A stretch of 64,000 nt of DNA from Pseudofabraea citricarpa (taxonomy: Eukaryota; Ascomycota; Leotiomycetes; Helotiales; Dermateaceae), in the NCBI GenBank assembly GCA_029641185.1, contig JAPWGK010000014.1, positions 868,001-932,000 of the forward strand, in the 5' to 3' direction. Shown piece by piece: positions 46,401-57,327 of the stretch; the first letter of the stretch is position 1; each line of letters opens with the position of its first letter. The position numbers were made by a program, and so were the translations under genes. Under the pieces are notes generated by a model. It did no database searches. It was given only the letters and a program-made list of their open reading frames with translations, and was not told the origin of the DNA.

Positions 46401-46846
46401 GCATGATAGCCTTCTCTCCCGATGGCAAGCTAGTCGTATCCAGCTCTAAGGATAACATGATATGGCTCTGGAACACTGCTACAGGCGCCGTGGTACAGAG
46501 GCTCAAGGGCTACTCTAACGGCGTGAGATCAGTCGCCTTCTTGCCTGACAGTAAGAGGGTCGTTTCTAGCTTTGAAGATGGTACCGTACGAGTCTGGGAC
46601 GCTGTTACGGGCGCCGCACTCCACACCCCTGAAGGGCACTTGGGCGGGGTCAGACCGCTCGAGATAACGACTACTTTGTCTGTATCCAATGACTGGGTAA
46701 GAGAAGCAGGCGAGAACATCTTGTGGCTCCCTCCTGATTACCGAGCAACGTCGGTCGCCGTTAGGAATCCGATTCTTGCTTTGGGACATTCGTCAGGAGA
46801 GGTTTCCTTCCTCGAAGTCAGTACAGGCTCAAAGCCAATACTGTGA
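43428..46846 (+). CDS. NACHT-WD40 NLR-like receptor
   Basis: Three exons (43428-43554, 43595-45156, 45206-46846) encode 1109 residues. A STAND-class NTPase like the HET-E/HET-D/NWD proteins, which act in fungal non-self recognition. The first 75 residues carry the usual pre-NACHT segment (HNVNISHDARAQLGDI…FLAGQEDPLGRLPFASDAPF). The NACHT domain shows Walker A GLAGTGKT (102-109) and Walker B YILVVDALDGC (201-211). From about residue 635 about ten WD40 repeats follow. No HET, HeLo, patatin or other effector domain precedes the NACHT domain, so the protein may be a sensor lacking its effector, or an N-terminal exon was missed. Repeats 1 and 3 are internally shortened. Confidence 0.85.
45425..46640 (+). 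repeat. WD40-coding tandem repeats, about 10 copies
   Basis: DNA-level repeats of roughly 110-126 bp inside the NACHT gene, each with a near-identical TTCTCTCCTGACGGCAAGCA core (for example near 45461, 45557, 45815, 45935, 46178, 46298, 46418). High nucleotide identity between units suggests recent duplication or gene conversion, as in the het-d/e/r repeats. Some units are shortened: the first lacks the stretch before its WD, the third lacks the xVxSVAF strand. Confidence 0.85.
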
Positions 46847-47743
46847 GCCGGTTTTCGATGGGAGACTTTCTATTTTTTCTACACTCAAATTCAACTGTTT
46901 ATTTGCTTCATCTCTCTTTTTTCTTTTTTTTTTTTTTTTGAGGAATTCGTCTCTTTTACTCATCACTTTTATTCATATCTCATTGAGTGTTCCAGCAGCA
47001 CATATATCTAAATAATATTCGGAATTACCACCCAATAGTTATCTGCTATCTTCTAACCACTCTAACCAACCATTTTTTTTTCTCTTGCTCGTACTGTCTA
47101 TCATTTCCCTAAAAAAAAAAAAGAACTCTTCCGCTCCCTATCTGCGCGAAAGTATGGCACATCACTCTTAAAGAACCCTGTCAGGCTAAGGTTGCAATCA
47201 TCGTTAGACACAACAAAGCTAAAAGCAGGGTTTCCCTGTAACCCCTGAGCTAAGCGACGACCCTTGGTCGCTTAACAAACTTCGAGCGGGTTGAGTAATC
47301 CTCACGGAGCTCAAAGTGGAGATACAGCCACCCTTCCAAATAACCTTCATATAAACCCCATAAGTCGCCGCAGCCTGTTGGTAAATTGAAAGCTTTAGCT
47401 TACCCATTTCCGAGAATCGAGTAATCTAGCACCGAGGTTTTAGTTCCTTGATAATTTCCAGCTTCAAACTAGCCTTCTCATTGCGGCCCAAATGGTGATT
47501 CTGTGAAGACGCATGAGAAGTGTCGAGCTGCGCGTCGAGTAATGACGGTGAGGAAAACAGGTTTGAATCTGGACCCTGCTGCCTTCCACGTGGGCGATAT
47601 ACTGAGGTTCTGGAATGGAAAGACGTGTAGTTACCGGGCTTGGAGGTTCCGATATTTAAGCGGGAAGCAGGAAATGTCTTGGAGAACAAGACCTTGTACG
47701 TATGCTAGATCTTCTTAGTCTATCGATTGTCGTGCTCTGCCCT
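46847..47743. other. Intergenic between convergent genes
   Basis: Poly-T and poly-A tracts (46920-46940, 47080-47120) and an inverted repeat at 47251-47274. Small frames at 47219-47407 and 47426-47689 (-) lack features. No gene seen. Confidence 0.5.
47251..47274. repeat. Perfect 8-bp inverted repeat
   Basis: TAAGCGAC and GTCGCTTA separated by 8 bp (GACCCTTG). The neighbourhood (GGGTTTCCCTGTAACCCCTGAGC) is also locally palindromic, suggesting a hairpin or the terminal region of an old small element. Confidence 0.65.
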
Positions 47744-50254
47744 CTAGGTTTGGTTTAGTCTGCCTCTTAAGTCAATGTCCCTCATAGGGAGAGGTTCCAT
47801 CTCTGATTTCGCACCATCTGCAATTGTCTGGGTCAGGTAAGCAATGCGAGCCGTGGTGATAGGATCCAGGACATTTTCAAACTCAATATAACGTCTATAA
47901 GCATCTGCTGCAGGCTGGGCTAGATTATCCTGTGACTCATACTGTACGTTGATGTTAGTTGACCAGCCTCTGATTCCTTATATTCTTGAAGACTTACTGC
48001 GGCACCAAGGTTATACCAAACCTCTGGAATATGAGGACTCAATGTTATGCTTCGTATAAAGCTGTCGAGAGTATCTGGGAATTGATCTACTAAATGATAT
48101 AGTACACCTATCGACATCCAATATGCAGGACAGGTGCCATCTCGGTAGACAGCTTGCTTATAACTGTTATAGGCCTTTTCGAATTGCTTGGAATCCGTGT
48201 AGGCTCTGGCAAGGAGATACCAAGTTTGGCTATCGAGCGGATCTGTAAATCATAAGTAAACGAGATGAACAAAATGATCACCAGATATGAGATTGCTTAC
48301 CGGATTGAAGCGACCTTTCTAGTAGATCAATGCAGCCTTTCAATATATCGAACTCGCGAGGTTCTGCTTGAATGTTTTCTCTATGGGGGAAGTCATACCA
48401 AGCGAGGAATTGAAGAGCCCTTGCATTCTCTGGATCCTTAGCAAGAAAATCATATGCTTCCTCAACTGTCTTGACCGGTACTGTGTTGTCAACGACGTGA
48501 ATTCTTCGAAAGAAGTCAACATCATCTTCGAGTGCTTGCAAGGCTGGCAGGGACGGGCCATGAATACCAGGATCCTGACTGGGGCCTGGCTCGTATTTGC
48601 GAGGATATTTTGTCTTCCCTGCTTCCACGATCTGTAACAAATTTGTGGATCGTCCATATACCTTGAACCATCGACCACACTTTGAACTATAAGAGAATTA
48701 ATTCGACATCCCGTATCGTTTTAGAATTTCAGCATACCATGTGTACCCTTTCTCAAGCCCACTTAGGCTTTTCAATGGTTCATTGCACGATGGAAAGCGG
48801 CAGAGCTCGACAGCTGATCTTTCTTTCGATACTATCATCGATTGCGTAATATGAGCTCCAGCTTTGATATTGGATTGCCATGTTTGTGGCTTGAGGATTA
48901 AATTATCCTTTGCAGACACAAGTCTGAATTGTCCAGATGCAACTCGAACGGATCCTGGCCGATTGTCCCTAAAAACTACCGCCCTTAAAATTTCATCGAA
49001 TGTCTATATGGTGTTAGGCAAGTGAATAATAAGCAGGCAATTGGGGAGGGGTTCTGAACGACAAAAGCAATATAAGATATGCATGGCATGAAGCTAGGAT
49101 GTAACTCACTCTCCACTATTTACAGGCTTGAAAAGGTAACGCCCAGCTTTCACGAAGAGCATCATCGAATCTCAAAATGTCAAGGGTAAGATGCAAAGGA
49201 ATTGCTTCAATGGCATGTAAGATTCGCTTCATTGTCGTGTGGATATCTACGAGCGCCTCTCTATAGAAATGAATCAGTATTCATAATGAGTTCCCCCTTG
49301 GAAAACACCATGTTTTGCACTTACGTGGTGGCGGCGATTTGATTAAGAACTTCCTCCGAAAATGTTGCGAGCCTATTTCTTTGAATTAGGACCACGGAAA
49401 GACCTCAGGGGACAGACTCACAGTTTTATGAGTCTTTTCATGTTTTTTACTACCGATGTTATTGCAAGCAGTGTCTTTGCTGCTTGGTTTCCAATGCTGT
49501 GGGTATTCCTGAAAATTCTTTTGGCGAGTGGCAGGATTGAATCTGTGTCTGCAGACATTTTGCCAATGCTTTCGGTGATAGCTTCATGCATGTAGTCTTG
49601 TCTTGTAGAGCTGTTGGCGGCCAATTCTTGGAGGTTGCGAATCTCCAACTGCAATGTCTGAACATTTTTGAGAACATCTACAGACTTAGTCAGGAGGTCT
49701 TTCGAATCCACGAAGAATTCTCTCGCATCTTCTATAAAAACTGAATCCTCTTTCGCAAGTGCCTTCAGGCAAGTTCTGGAAACTGCTTAGTGTATTAAAG
49801 GTATATGTCAGGTTTCAGACGTAATATATAGCTGTTGCACCCCTAACAGAATATTTATGGCAACCATCTCGGAGATAACCACCTTCCTCAGAATCTCGAT
49901 ATCTTTTCGTGTGATGAGACTCCAGTGGAGTCTTCTTCTAATCGCACTTATCGTCCCAGTACTTCTGAAATGGCCGAGGCTGGTTTCTTTCGGGCTCATC
50001 TTGTCAATGAACGCCTGTAAAGGTTGATGGCAGTGTATTGCGATCATCCTGAGCTTCTCCAGAAGCTCAAGTTACTTTGGATCCGTTGACTCGAGGTTGA
50101 GGGCACACTGAAGAGTATTTTGCAATAGTCTGAGCTCTGCACTGAGCTGTTGAGAGTGTCGTGGTGCATCCTTGTAATTTTGTAATTCTTCGGCGATGCG
50201 CCTGGCACTATGTATGATAGCGAGAAAATCGCCCACACTGGATCCAAAACTCAT
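47744..50254 (-). pseudogene. Ubiquitin-like-domain/TPR protein gene with two premature stops
   Basis: Eight exons in one consistent frame (50254-49821, 49775-49422, 49372-49325, 49260-49110, 49003-48738, 48686-48301, 48242-47998, 47941-47744) would give 694 codons. Two are stops: TAA at 50074-50072 (codon 61) and TAG at 49118-49116 (codon 327). The N-terminus (MSFGSSVGDFLAIIHSARRI) is the start typical of fungal STAND-associated and ubiquitin-like proteins. A ubiquitin-like fold (about 305-390) follows, with DILRFDDALRESWALPF. Next are a four-Cys zinc-ribbon-like motif (397, 402, 418, 421) and TPR units like those of Ssn6/Cyc8 (QAVYRDGTCPAYWMSIGVLY, SPHIPEVWYNLGAA). All splice junctions are intact and no frameshift is needed, so decay is recent, or the stops are read through. 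Both stops would arise from CAA/CAG by C-to-T at CpA, as in RIP. Confidence 0.7.
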
Positions 50255-52968
50255 TGAGGAAGCGATACCGTATTATCAACTTGTATAATTTTTGCAGAAG
50301 GGAGGAAGTTGAAGAGGGGCAGGGAGTTCTCGACAAAGAACGCCATACCATAATACAACTCTACCAATCAGGGCTGCAGGAGGATGTAGTGGGCTGAGCG
50401 GTGCGGCTGATCAGGCTGCCTCATGATTCTGCCTCGGGCTTAAATTCTCAGCTAGGTACTTAGCTAATAAACTGGGCGGCTATGTAAATGCTGCTGCTTC
50501 CCCTCAGATAAGAAATAATGGTTGTGAAAGTTATCAGAGCTTAGACGGAGAAAGAAAGTGGTACGGATATACCTCTTCTGTCTGCGCTTATGATCCACGA
50601 ATCAGATTAGACGAATCTAACCCAACCACTTCAACTCTACCTACCCTCTTAGCTAGTATGATCGCAACTTTTTATGACGTGAGTCTAACTGCTTTGATTC
50701 GGTTGTAATAATATTGATCAGCGAAGGGCTGGGGAGATATTACTATAGATTTAAAAGTAGGGTTTATCTTAGCAAAATTTAATGTCAATAATGCTTATTA
50801 GCCAGAGTCGAAGAAATATGAGCCAAAATGCCATGGGGGATAACGTCTAGTTAGTAAAATATATAGTGCTAGAAGAGCTATTGGTACTTTGATGGTATGT
50901 TCGTACTTGCCATTGTGTGCCTAGCCTATAAATCTCTCAAAGAAAAAGCTCTACCGTGAACAAAAGTTCGAAGTACACTTGTCAAGCGATTTGTAGATGA
51001 GAGAAGAATTTGAGCTGCCAATGACATAAGCAGAGCCAAGTCTAAAAGGAAATGCTGGGGTTGGATAAAAAAGGTTTGATCTCATAGTTATGGCAAGGTT
51101 ACCTACGGGCTCAGAGCTTCAGGTACTTACAATCGCAAGAGCAACTTGCTAGAGCTGTACCTCATCGGATCATCTACTTAATCAAAGCCATTGTGACCAG
51201 TATGATGTAATGGTGCTTGATGAAGGATTGCTACCGGGACAGCAAAAACTGAAAGGTAAATTAAACATCAAGCCTCCTGCTGGGGGCGGTTTCCCCAAAC
51301 CATGGTAAAGAAATAGAAAGATGCTGCAAACCACTCCTGAATCGTACCATTCTAGCATGCCATGCTATGCAATGCGAGATTAATTGAGTTGGTAACACCC
51401 ATATGCAATGCATTCTGCACATACATCTGCTGAGTGACGCGAGCCACGGAATGGGTGCCCAATACACGCCTGCCGCTGCAGTGTCCCGTGGAAGGGGTTC
51501 ATGCTGCAAGCCGTCTGACCAGCGCGGTAATGCATCTCGATCTTCTTGGTTCGGCCCGTGAGACCAGCCGTGGTCCTGGGTACAAAGCAAGGCCCTTGTG
51601 AGGTTAAATTTCTCAGACACGGTATCGGGATGGAGAGATGTTCGCACCAGTGGGTTCGCTTCTGTTTAGCCAGCCATCTTGACGATGCTCTTGCGATTTC
51701 TTCTTCTACCCGATTGCAGCTGGTCTAGATATAAGACATATGGCAGTAGCACGGCAGACATCCAACTAGCGAAGTATTGAAGAGCTGAAGTTTGGAGAAT
51801 TTATCTTCTAGGCTGTGTTTTTGCTTTCTTGTGCTATCTTACACGGACACGCCATCCACTGGGACTCTATCAAGAAAACCAATTTCCTTTTTCGGGACCT
51901 GGTATGATAGCTTGTAGCCATTCAAGACTCGTATTTCAACATCGGGGAACACTCAACGCCCGAGAGGAAGATGAAGGTGAAGACACGGGCTAGCGTTTAT
52001 TCTCTATGTCTAGAGCTGGCGTCGTTACAGTAGCAGAGTCCTCGAAGAGGGAAACTCGTAGAAGCTGCCCGATGAAGACAAGTCGCTGGCAGTGCTCTGC
52101 AGCAGTCAGTCTGATGCATACACTGGTAAGAATGTTTTTGTGGCTCGGGCGAATCCAATCTGCATCGTGTCTCTGCGAAACCTGTCGGTTCTTCTGCTAT
52201 CAAAACCTCCTACGCCATAACATGTAGTAGATCTGGCACCACCCCTGCCCGCCAGATGCTAGATTTCAATAGTTCTGCTCTGCTGCAGTAACAAGACAGC
52301 TCTCCATATTCGTTTGCTGGGATGAAGACATCACTAGCGGCGAGAAGGACGGGCCGCCTCTGAAGCACCGAAGCACCGAAGAAAAGAAGATTGTAGTGGC
52401 CTCGCTTGACGCTTGAGGTTGGTGATGTTGTACTGCTCGGCCAGCCTGTATCTACGCTTGCAGATAGCGTACGGCACTCAGCAGCTCAGCAGCTCACTCC
52501 ATCTCCCTCGCTTGATGGACCTGATCCCATGCAACGCTGACCGCATGGACCATTGCCCACCGAAGTCTGGATATAGCCAGTAACGAGTGTATCAGCCATG
52601 TCGGCTATGGAAGGCCTTGCCATTTGCCAAATGCAAAGAAGGTTCCGGTACTCCCACGGCTTATTACCTGGTTACAGTACGTCACCGGAGTCAATTCGGT
52701 GGCTTTGCTCCCACCCTTGATCAGTGAAGGATAAAAAGCAAGCGTCAGACTCGACAGGCTAAACAAAGTCGAATCGGATTCTGTGTTGGTCGGAGCTGGT
52801 GTTGGTTGCGACAATTAGCAAAAGCAAAAGAGAGGAAGTGAATGGGCATGAAGCTGTAGGTACGGTATCGGAGTGTATTGCAAGCTCGCAGTCCCGGAGA
52901 TTGGTCCCCCTGGGTTGTTGTTGCCTAAGAGTGGTCGGCGTGATCCGGGGCTGGAGCCCAAGGGGATG

Positions 52969-53004
52969 GATTGATGGATTGATTGATTGATTGATTGATT
53001 GATG
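52969..53004. repeat. TTGA tetranucleotide microsatellite
   Basis: About eight copies of GATT, with GGATT variants at the left edge. Confidence 0.85.
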
Positions 53005-53533
53005 GTTGGAACTGGTCTCAGCTCGGAGCCGACAGCGCTCACATATGAGATCTGATGGGGGCGGGGGGAAGTCGTGAAACTGTTTACAGGATGACTCCCT
53101 ACAGTTGTTCGGGAGAGTTGGGAGCGGAGGAGTGTTGGGTTGGGTAGCAAAGGAGAAGACGAAGAGCAGGAGCAGGTGCCGCAGAAGGTGATGAACCACG
53201 TCTGGGCGTATTTGATTGGGCGGGGACGGGTCCCGAGGAAAGGGAGAGTGCATAGTTTAGTCGAGTGAAGCGATCTTCTGATGCTGGACGAGGGAGGAGA
53301 GAGTTGCTAGTTGCTACTGTACTGTAGGGGTAGGGGTAGTGTACGGGGGGGTGTAGGGGGATACTGGTACAGTAGTCTGGTGTATCTGGTACTGGTATTG
53401 TAGGGGTTGGGGGTTGGTGTAGTAGGACTAGAACTACTGTAGGGTTCCAGGACGAGGGACGAAGAGCTGCACTTGCATCAGCGCATGCATGGCGATAAGG
53501 AATTCTGTTCCATCTGATCTGATCTCGCTCTAG

Positions 53534-53616
53534 ACAGTACAGTACAGTACAGTACAGTACAGTATGTACGGCGTCTGCACAAGCATAAGCATAAGCACAA
53601 GCACAAGCACATGCAC
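53534..53616. repeat. ACAGT pentamer and AAGCAC hexamer arrays
   Basis: Six copies of ACAGT (53534-53564), then after a short gap six AAGCATA/AAGCAC hexamers (53581-53616). The first array has the GTAC palindromic step in every unit. Confidence 0.85.
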
Positions 53617-53990
53617 ATAAATATAATTGCTGCTGAATGACATAGATTGCGGAGAGATTACAGGACAGGACAGGCAGAGCATTGCTTCTTTCGACTCCTC
53701 CGAACAGATCACCAACGTCAGATTCGCATACGGTACGGCACATGGCACATGGCACTCACATCCACATCCTCACATCCTCATCCGGCTGAAGGGCGTATCC
53801 CAGCTCCAAAACAGGGATGTCGTGCTGGTTATTCTCCTCTTCCCTCCCTCCCGTTGCATGCCTTGACCCGCTGCTGCTGCTACTACTGCTGCCCTGCTCC
53901 TGCTACCCGGCTCTCGATGTGGCTCTGTTCTGGCTTTGCTGCTGCTGGTGCTGGTGCTGATAGTTGTTGCTATTAGGCGGTGAGAGAGTG

Positions 53991-54015
53991 CTGCTGCTGC
54001 TGCTGCTGCTGCTGC
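53991..54015. repeat. CTG trinucleotide run
   Basis: Eight CTG units in the upstream region of the folliculin gene, not in a coding frame. Confidence 0.85.
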
Positions 54016-54425
54016 AAGTAAGAGGAACGAACAGAGGAACCAGTTGCATCGTTGCTTTTCTTAATTACCAGACCACACCCCCCCGACCTGACCCCCTTTC
54101 ACAACTCACTATGATTCCTTCTTCTTCTTCTTCTTCTGCACTACTTTATCCTTCGCCATGTTCGCATCTCTGAAAACCTGTTGAAAGGTCATGACATTCT
54201 CGCCGTCGTCGCTCAAAGACTGACTCGCTCCCACCCCCCCCCAAACGGCTTAAAGCTTCTGCCCGCGTGCCTCGATTGCAGACCCCGTTGCACCCTCCTT
54301 GACCACCACATCTGGAGAAGAAGAAGAGGGTGGACCTCTAAGACACTCACTCTCCGTCCTGCCAGCATTCGACGAGATCAGAAGGACCACCCGACCAGAC
54401 CGCTGGGACGTGCAAAGCTCGAATC

Positions 54426-55935
54426 ATGGCCGCGCTGGTAAGGCTGCCTCTTTTTTATTTTATTTTTACCTTTGGTCTGCCTATGTCGCATGCCTTGCCC
54501 CACCACAACCAGGTCGTTTGCCTGATGGCGCAAGATCTGCGCAAGATCTCTGCCTGTCCAGCTTCTGGGAGACTCTATACTGACATGGTTATGATAGTTG
54601 TGTCTGGCGCATTTCTGCGAGACCCATGGACCAACGCCGCTCATGGTCACCGAAGGCCAACCGGTGTGCTGCGATACCTGCTACGAGGACGACGAGGAAC
54701 CATATACCGGCAGGCGACCCAGCACGAGCTCGGCAGCCGTGTTCTCCTCACGAGAGCTAGCAGAGGGCCCCAAAGCTACCGACAGAGCGAGGTCAGCATC
54801 TGCGGATAAAGAAAATGGAACTCGCCGCGCCGCTCGCTTTCCAGCGACTCCGCCGGCCATAGAAACACCACCAGAGAGCCCGAGGATAGTTGCGCTGCAG
54901 ACGGGACAGAAGGCGAACGGGGCGAGACGAGATTCCAGTTTCCGCAAGACCTACGACGAGAACGACCAGAAGAGAGCCATACCATGCGAAAATTGTGCTC
55001 TCACGCTGCCAAAGAAGAACAAGTCCCCCACCTCAGAAGGATCGGGGAAGGCTGGGAGTAATCAACCTATACTACGGACCCGAGTACCTTATGAACGAGT
55101 AAGCTCTCCAACACCACGGTCGTCAGAACCATCACCGCCAAAATCGAACTCCTCCGATTCGAGTGACTATGACGAAGCGATCACCAAGCACACGCGCAGA
55201 CATTCACGCATCATAAAGCGAACGGGGACATCTTCAAGCAACTCCTCGTTCGCCTCTATCTCCCATGATCACAACATGGAATACATATCAACCCACGAAC
55301 CCCTCTCGCCTAATTCATTCTCAATAGTGCGCCAATCCTGCCTGCGGACGCTCTCGTGCGAAACCCTCCCACCCTCCTCCAGTCCCACCGTTACCAGTCC
55401 GACCTCGCCCTTACTAAACAACCCGTTCTCTAGCGGTCCCTCCACACCCAGTACCTCATCAGGCGGTCCGATCTTATTTGGCGATCCACTTGCTGGCTAC
55501 ACTACTGCATACATATTCCGTATCCCAGATCCAACATCACGCGGAAGACGGCGAGTATATGCCCTGATGGCCCTCTCAACAGACCGGGAACAACTAGCTG
55601 TAAAAGCCTTCTCACTTCTAAGCAACGCCTTCAAGAATCTCGCACAGTGGATCACCGACCTAGCCGCACGTGAACTTGAGCGGACTTCACTATCCCCTCA
55701 AGCATCAGCACAGAGCTCATACTCGACCAACTCGCTTAATCACCCGTCCATGAACACAAGCAACTATACGCCGACCTCGTCGTTCCTATCTAGCCGTAGC
55801 ACTGCCAGCAGCTACATGGGCAGTCGAGGCAAGGGTCTTGCCGAGCTAGTCGGCTTACCGGATTTCTTCTTCGAGCTACACAAGCGATTCGTCATGTTGC
55901 TTATCGAACTAGGTGTCTTGCTAAACCGACCCTGA
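54426..55935 (+). CDS. lst7: Folliculin/Lst7 homologue (FLCN longin domain)
   Basis: Two exons: a four-codon first exon (54426-54437), a 160-bp intron, then 54598-55935; 449 residues. Folliculin/Lst7 is the GTPase-activating partner of Lst4 that signals amino-acid status to TORC1 at the vacuole through Rag/Gtr GTPases. The N-terminus LCLAHFCETHGPTPL matches the folliculin start. A long Ser/Pro-rich disordered loop with CX2C pairs is next. The longin core resumes with MEYISTHEPLSPNSFSIVRQ, SCLRTLSCE (251-259), GPILFGDPLAGYTTAYIFRI and RRRVYALMALSTDREQL. The human C-terminal DENN domain is not evident, as in yeast Lst7. The splice call brings an ATG into frame with the conserved LCLAHFCE. Confidence 0.88.
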
Positions 55936-57327
55936 AAGCGAGCTGGGGCCGCTAGCCTATCTGTACAAAATATAAAATCATCACCATCTATCTATTCAAT
56001 CTTGGGAGTTGGCAACGGGAACTGGGGCGGGCACTTCGGGCATTTGGACTTGGACTCGGACTCGGACTTGGACTTTTGAGAGCGGGCGTCGTAATCAACT
56101 AATGGGGCCTGGAGGCGGAGAAATGGGAAAGGAGGTCAGTTTTAAATGAGTGAATAACTAAGAGAGAAAGGAAGAAAGAAAGAAAGGATGGGACAGGATG
56201 GGACAGGATGGGATGGGACGGGATGGGAGGCAGGTATCTGCTATTGTTGTATTGCGTCCTTTTTAGCAAGCAAGCAAGCAAGGCCAGGCGGGCATGGCAT
56301 GGCATGGCATAGCATTGCATCCTCATTTACGCGCCTCTGCATCTTCTTTTTTTGTTTGTTTTCTTCTTCGCTGTTGTGTTATGTCCATCATGGTTTGTTA
56401 TTTGTCGTTTGTTCGTTTGTATGTATTTCGAGATACCAAAGCAGAGGAAAGCGAGATTTGCAGAAGGGAATTCCAAGGAAGGAAAAGAGAGAAGGAAGAA
56501 GAAAAAGGGAGATGAGATGAGAAAAGAAAAGGAAAAAGAAACAGGAGACATGAAAAAAAAGAGACTGGCAGGAAAACAGTTCAGACTTGTCTCGATATCT
56601 ATGTCTATGTCTATGTCTATGTCTATGTCTATGTCTATGTCTATGTCTATGTCTATGTCTATGAAATGGAAAGGGAAGGAAAAGAGGGAAGGAAAGGGAT
56701 CATCCGAGGAATATGTTTGTCTCTATGTTTACCTACGTTGTAGAGTCCAGCAACGAGGGAAGGAAAAGAAGGAAGGAAAAGAAGGAAAGAATCACGACTA
56801 GCTGGGAGTATACAGAAAATGTAAATGAAAATACAGATGCAGGTGCAAAAGTCATGTTGGGTTTGATCGGATTTTATCTGTGAAGCGTTATTTTCGGTTT
56901 TAGGGGCAGATCAATGAATGCATAGCGCGGAGACAGAGAGAGAGAGAAAGCGCGCGCGCGCAAAGAGGGAACCAAACCCTCTCATAATTGAAGAAAGCTT
57001 TTTACAAGTCAGAATTTCTATTGAGTACATAAGAGTGAGAACAGGAGAAGATTTTCTCTCTCTGATCCTCCCAAACCCCCCATGAGTACAAGGATTTCTT
57101 CTTTCTATGCTGCGTGCTAGCTGATTTCGGTTTGATGTTACAAAAAAAGATGGACGAATAAGCCGGCTACGTTTGCGTTTGCTCGTCGCACTGCCTCAAT
57201 CCATCCATGCAAAATATGCAAATGCGGTTGATTGATTACCACATCCTCCTGTCCACGCCTGCTGCCATTAAGCATCTAAGCGCCTTTCCATGTCCTACGC
57301 CCTGATAATGACCCTGGATACTGTAGC
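55936..57327. other. Intergenic between convergent genes, low complexity
   Basis: The 3' regions of the folliculin and Rpt3 genes. It contains GGGACAGGAT repeats (56188-56230), GGCATGGCAT runs, the CTATGT array, purine-rich tracts and a short (GC)n run at about 56950. Short frames here are translated repeats. No gene seen. Confidence 0.5.
56599..56663. repeat. CTATGT hexamer array
   Basis: Nearly eleven copies of CTATGT with almost no variation. Confidence 0.9.

Larger units (their letters stand above)
50255..54425. other. 4.2-kb gene-free region with microsatellites
   Basis: No convincing gene. Frames at 51261-51647 (-) and 53099-53755 (-) are unspliced, low in complexity and unlike known proteins. 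It contains tetra-, penta- and hexanucleotide repeats (listed) and, toward 54100-54425, the C-rich leader of the folliculin gene. Its left part flanks the damaged ubiquitin-like/TPR gene. Confidence 0.5.

Noticed and set aside
44208..46789. Several minus-strand frames inside the NACHT-WD40 gene
   Set aside because: They are antisense shadows of the repeated WD40 coding units.
48687..48737. Third in-frame stop in the ubiquitin-like/TPR gene (TAA at 48698-48700)
   Set aside because: It falls inside a good 51-bp intron (GTATGC donor, TATAG acceptor) whose removal creates the CX2C zinc pair, so it is not counted as damage.
50011..50071. A 61-bp intron that would remove the TAA at codon 61
   Set aside because: GTAACT...TTTACAG has splice-like ends but its removal puts the downstream exon out of frame.
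51261..51647. 128-codon minus-strand frame
   Set aside because: Unspliced, unlike any family, inside a gene-poor region with no promoter-like leader.
53099..53755. 218-codon minus-strand frame
   Set aside because: It translates microsatellites (CACACA-, Tyr/Thr-rich runs) and has no recognisable features or codon periodicity.
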